Under the pieces are notes generated by a model. The model was not told the origin of the DNA, made no database searches, and saw only the letters and a program-made list of their open reading frames with translations. Source: an uncultured Methanomassiliicoccales archaeon (GTDB lineage: Archaea > Thermoplasmatota > Thermoplasmata > Methanomassiliicoccales > Methanomethylophilaceae). Taken from it: a stretch of 6,201 nucleotides of DNA. This document shows, in pieces, positions 5,689-6,201 of this stretch. Where the stretch lies: NCBI GenBank assembly GCA_934234005.1, contig CAKQHC010000087.1, forward strand, positions 1 to 6,201. The letters are read 5' to 3'. How positions within the stretch are numbered: position 1 is the first letter of the stretch; the number at the start of each line of letters is the position of its first letter. The position numbers and the translations under genes are program-made.

Positions 5689-6201
5689 CGTCCATCCTCC
5701 TGATGACTCCGAAATGATTCTGCCACCCAACATTCTTCTTTCCTATGCAGATTGTACAAACTCCCAACGGAGGGTTTCCGCGTAATGAAATTTCTGTTTC
5801 CGGAGTTATTTCCTCGACGCAATCCATTTTCCTGAAAAGATATCTCAGCCCTGTACCCTGTATGGCATTGGTTTCGACAATCTCCATATCCGGATTGACC
5901 TGTCTTATGCTTTCTCTGAACACCTCTTTCTCGGCCTGTGATATAAGATCTGTTTTTGTTACTACACACACGTCTGAAAGATCTATCATAGGTGCCATTT
6001 TTAACGGGGCATGCGTACCGGAAAGAGACGACATTACGCATATTCCGAAAGAATTTGTGAAATACGGGGTGCATCTCAGACACAGACCTGCGCTTTCTAT
6101 TATCAGAACATCCGAATTCTGGGAAACCGCCCATTCTATAGCATCGGTTATGATCATTATGCTCATGTGGTCGGGACACATATCGCCGGAGTAGACTTTA
6201 C
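5660..6201 (-). CDS. HypB-like SIMIBI GTPase with two CxxC motifs, 5' truncated by the window edge
   Basis: The frame runs open to the window edge, so the first visible residues (KVYSGDMCPDHMS, from base 6199) are internal and the P-loop lies outside. The visible 179 residues follow the HypB order: a switch/Walker B-like block DVLIIESAGLCLRC corresponds to the HypB ENVGNLVCP metal-site region, SLSGTHAPLKMAPMI matches the HypB S-x-x-x-G-x-x-x-PLK segment, and TKTD (5948-5959) is the guanine-specificity motif. NAIQGTGL matches the final base-contact region. After the G domain, about 60 residues (5660-5830) form a tail with a second CxxC (CTIC, 5747-5758) not found in classical HypB. SIMIBI GTPases of this type insert or mature metal centres. 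As it is coupled to an Fe-S protein and Mmp16, a role as maturation factor is plausible but not shown. A CobW/COG0523 protein is the alternative; the PLK block favours HypB. Confidence 0.8.
   Translation of the reverse strand, partial: KVYSGDMCPDHMSIMIITDAIEWAVSQNSDVLIIESAGLCLRCTPYFTNSFGICVMSSLSGTHAPLKMAPMIDLSDVCVVTKTDLISQAEKEVFRESIRQVNPDMEIVETNAIQGTGLRYLFRKMDCVEEITPETEISLRGNPPLGVCTICIGKKNVGWQNHFGVIRRMDDADNIYRGE
5695..5700 (-). promoter_or_regulatory. Shine-Dalgarno GGAGGA deciding the Fe-S protein start
   Basis: GGAGGA lies six bases before the ATG at 5688, inside the coding end of the GTPase gene. It supports the 217-residue form starting MQTISIAANK over a 232-residue frame from 5733 that lacks such a site. 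Confidence 0.75.

Larger units (their letters stand above)
1405..6201 (-). other. Coenzyme M biosynthesis operon (GTPase, Fe-S protein, Mmp16, cysteate synthase, ComDE)
   Basis: Five minus-strand genes overlap at every junction: 29 bases (GTPase/Fe-S), 4 bases ATGA (Fe-S/Mmp16), 1 base TAATG (Mmp16/cysteate synthase) and 4 bases ATGA (cysteate synthase/comDE). Each downstream gene carries its own Shine-Dalgarno sequence inside the preceding gene. The promoter is outside the window; a hairpin at 1376-1395 follows the last gene. The operon encodes the first (cysteate synthase), third (ComDE) and probable last (Mmp16) pathway steps; the cysteate aminotransferase is not among the visible genes. 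Confidence 0.8.

Noticed and set aside
5689..5733. Longer start for the Fe-S protein (MLGGRIISES...)
   Set aside because: It would overlap the GTPase by about 74 bases, lacks a Shine-Dalgarno sequence, and would bury the strong GGAGGA that serves the ATG at 5688.
5460..6179. Long minus-strand frame of 239 codons overlapping the GTPase and Fe-S genes
   Set aside because: It is out of frame with two genes that show recognisable family motifs. Its translation is rich in Arg, Ser, Cys and Asn with no domain pattern, as expected of a shadow frame.
1..6201. CRISPR array, tRNA/rRNA genes, insertion sequences, defence system
   Set aside because: No regularly spaced repeats, tRNA-like segments, transposase motifs or terminal inverted repeats were seen. 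The nuclease-like tail at 1-132 alone does not make a defence system.

Overview
The window comes from a methanogenic archaeon. The evidence is a tightly packed minus-strand operon holding three enzymes of the cysteate route to coenzyme M (2-mercaptoethanesulfonate): a Mmp16/DUF39 protein, cysteate synthase, and a fused sulfopyruvate decarboxylase. The ribosome binding sites match the archaeal 16S tail (GGAGG or GGTGAT). The cysteate route and a fused ComDE are known from Methanosarcina-type methanogens, whereas Methanobacteriales and Methanococcales make sulfopyruvate through ComABC. Methanosarcinales, Methanomicrobiales or a Methanomassiliicoccales relative are therefore all possible; I cannot decide between them from the sequence. 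None of the six visible stop codons is TAG, which fits a pyrrolysine user but is far too few to prove it.

Layout. Bases 1-132 (+) are the last 43 codons of a protein whose tail resembles the PD-(D/E)XK nuclease domain of the AAA-ATPase-like/DUF1703 family. Bases 133-223 are a short AT-rich spacer with a T5 run and a weak TATA-like element. Bases 224-1372 (+) encode a 382-residue HD-superfamily phosphohydrolase that appears to hold two HD domains, the first degenerate. It meets the operon tail to tail across 32 bases, which contain a hairpin suited to ending the minus-strand transcript. Bases 1405-6201 (-) are the operon, read from right to left: a HypB-like GTPase (5' end outside the window), a PF04060-type 4Fe-4S protein, Mmp16 (probable ComF), cysteate synthase, and ComDE. 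Every junction in the operon overlaps, by 29, 4, 1 and 4 bases. There is no gene-free stretch over 300 bases.

How the genes work together. Cysteate synthase makes L-cysteate from O-phosphoserine and sulfite. An aminotransferase, not in this window, yields sulfopyruvate. ComDE decarboxylates that to sulfoacetaldehyde, and Mmp16 is the best candidate for the reductive thiolation to coenzyme M. The two upstream genes have no established role. Their strict coupling to this set, together with the cysteine-rich GTPase and the Fe-S protein, suggests that they mature the Mmp16 metalloenzyme or feed it electrons or sulfur. This is the most interesting point of the window.
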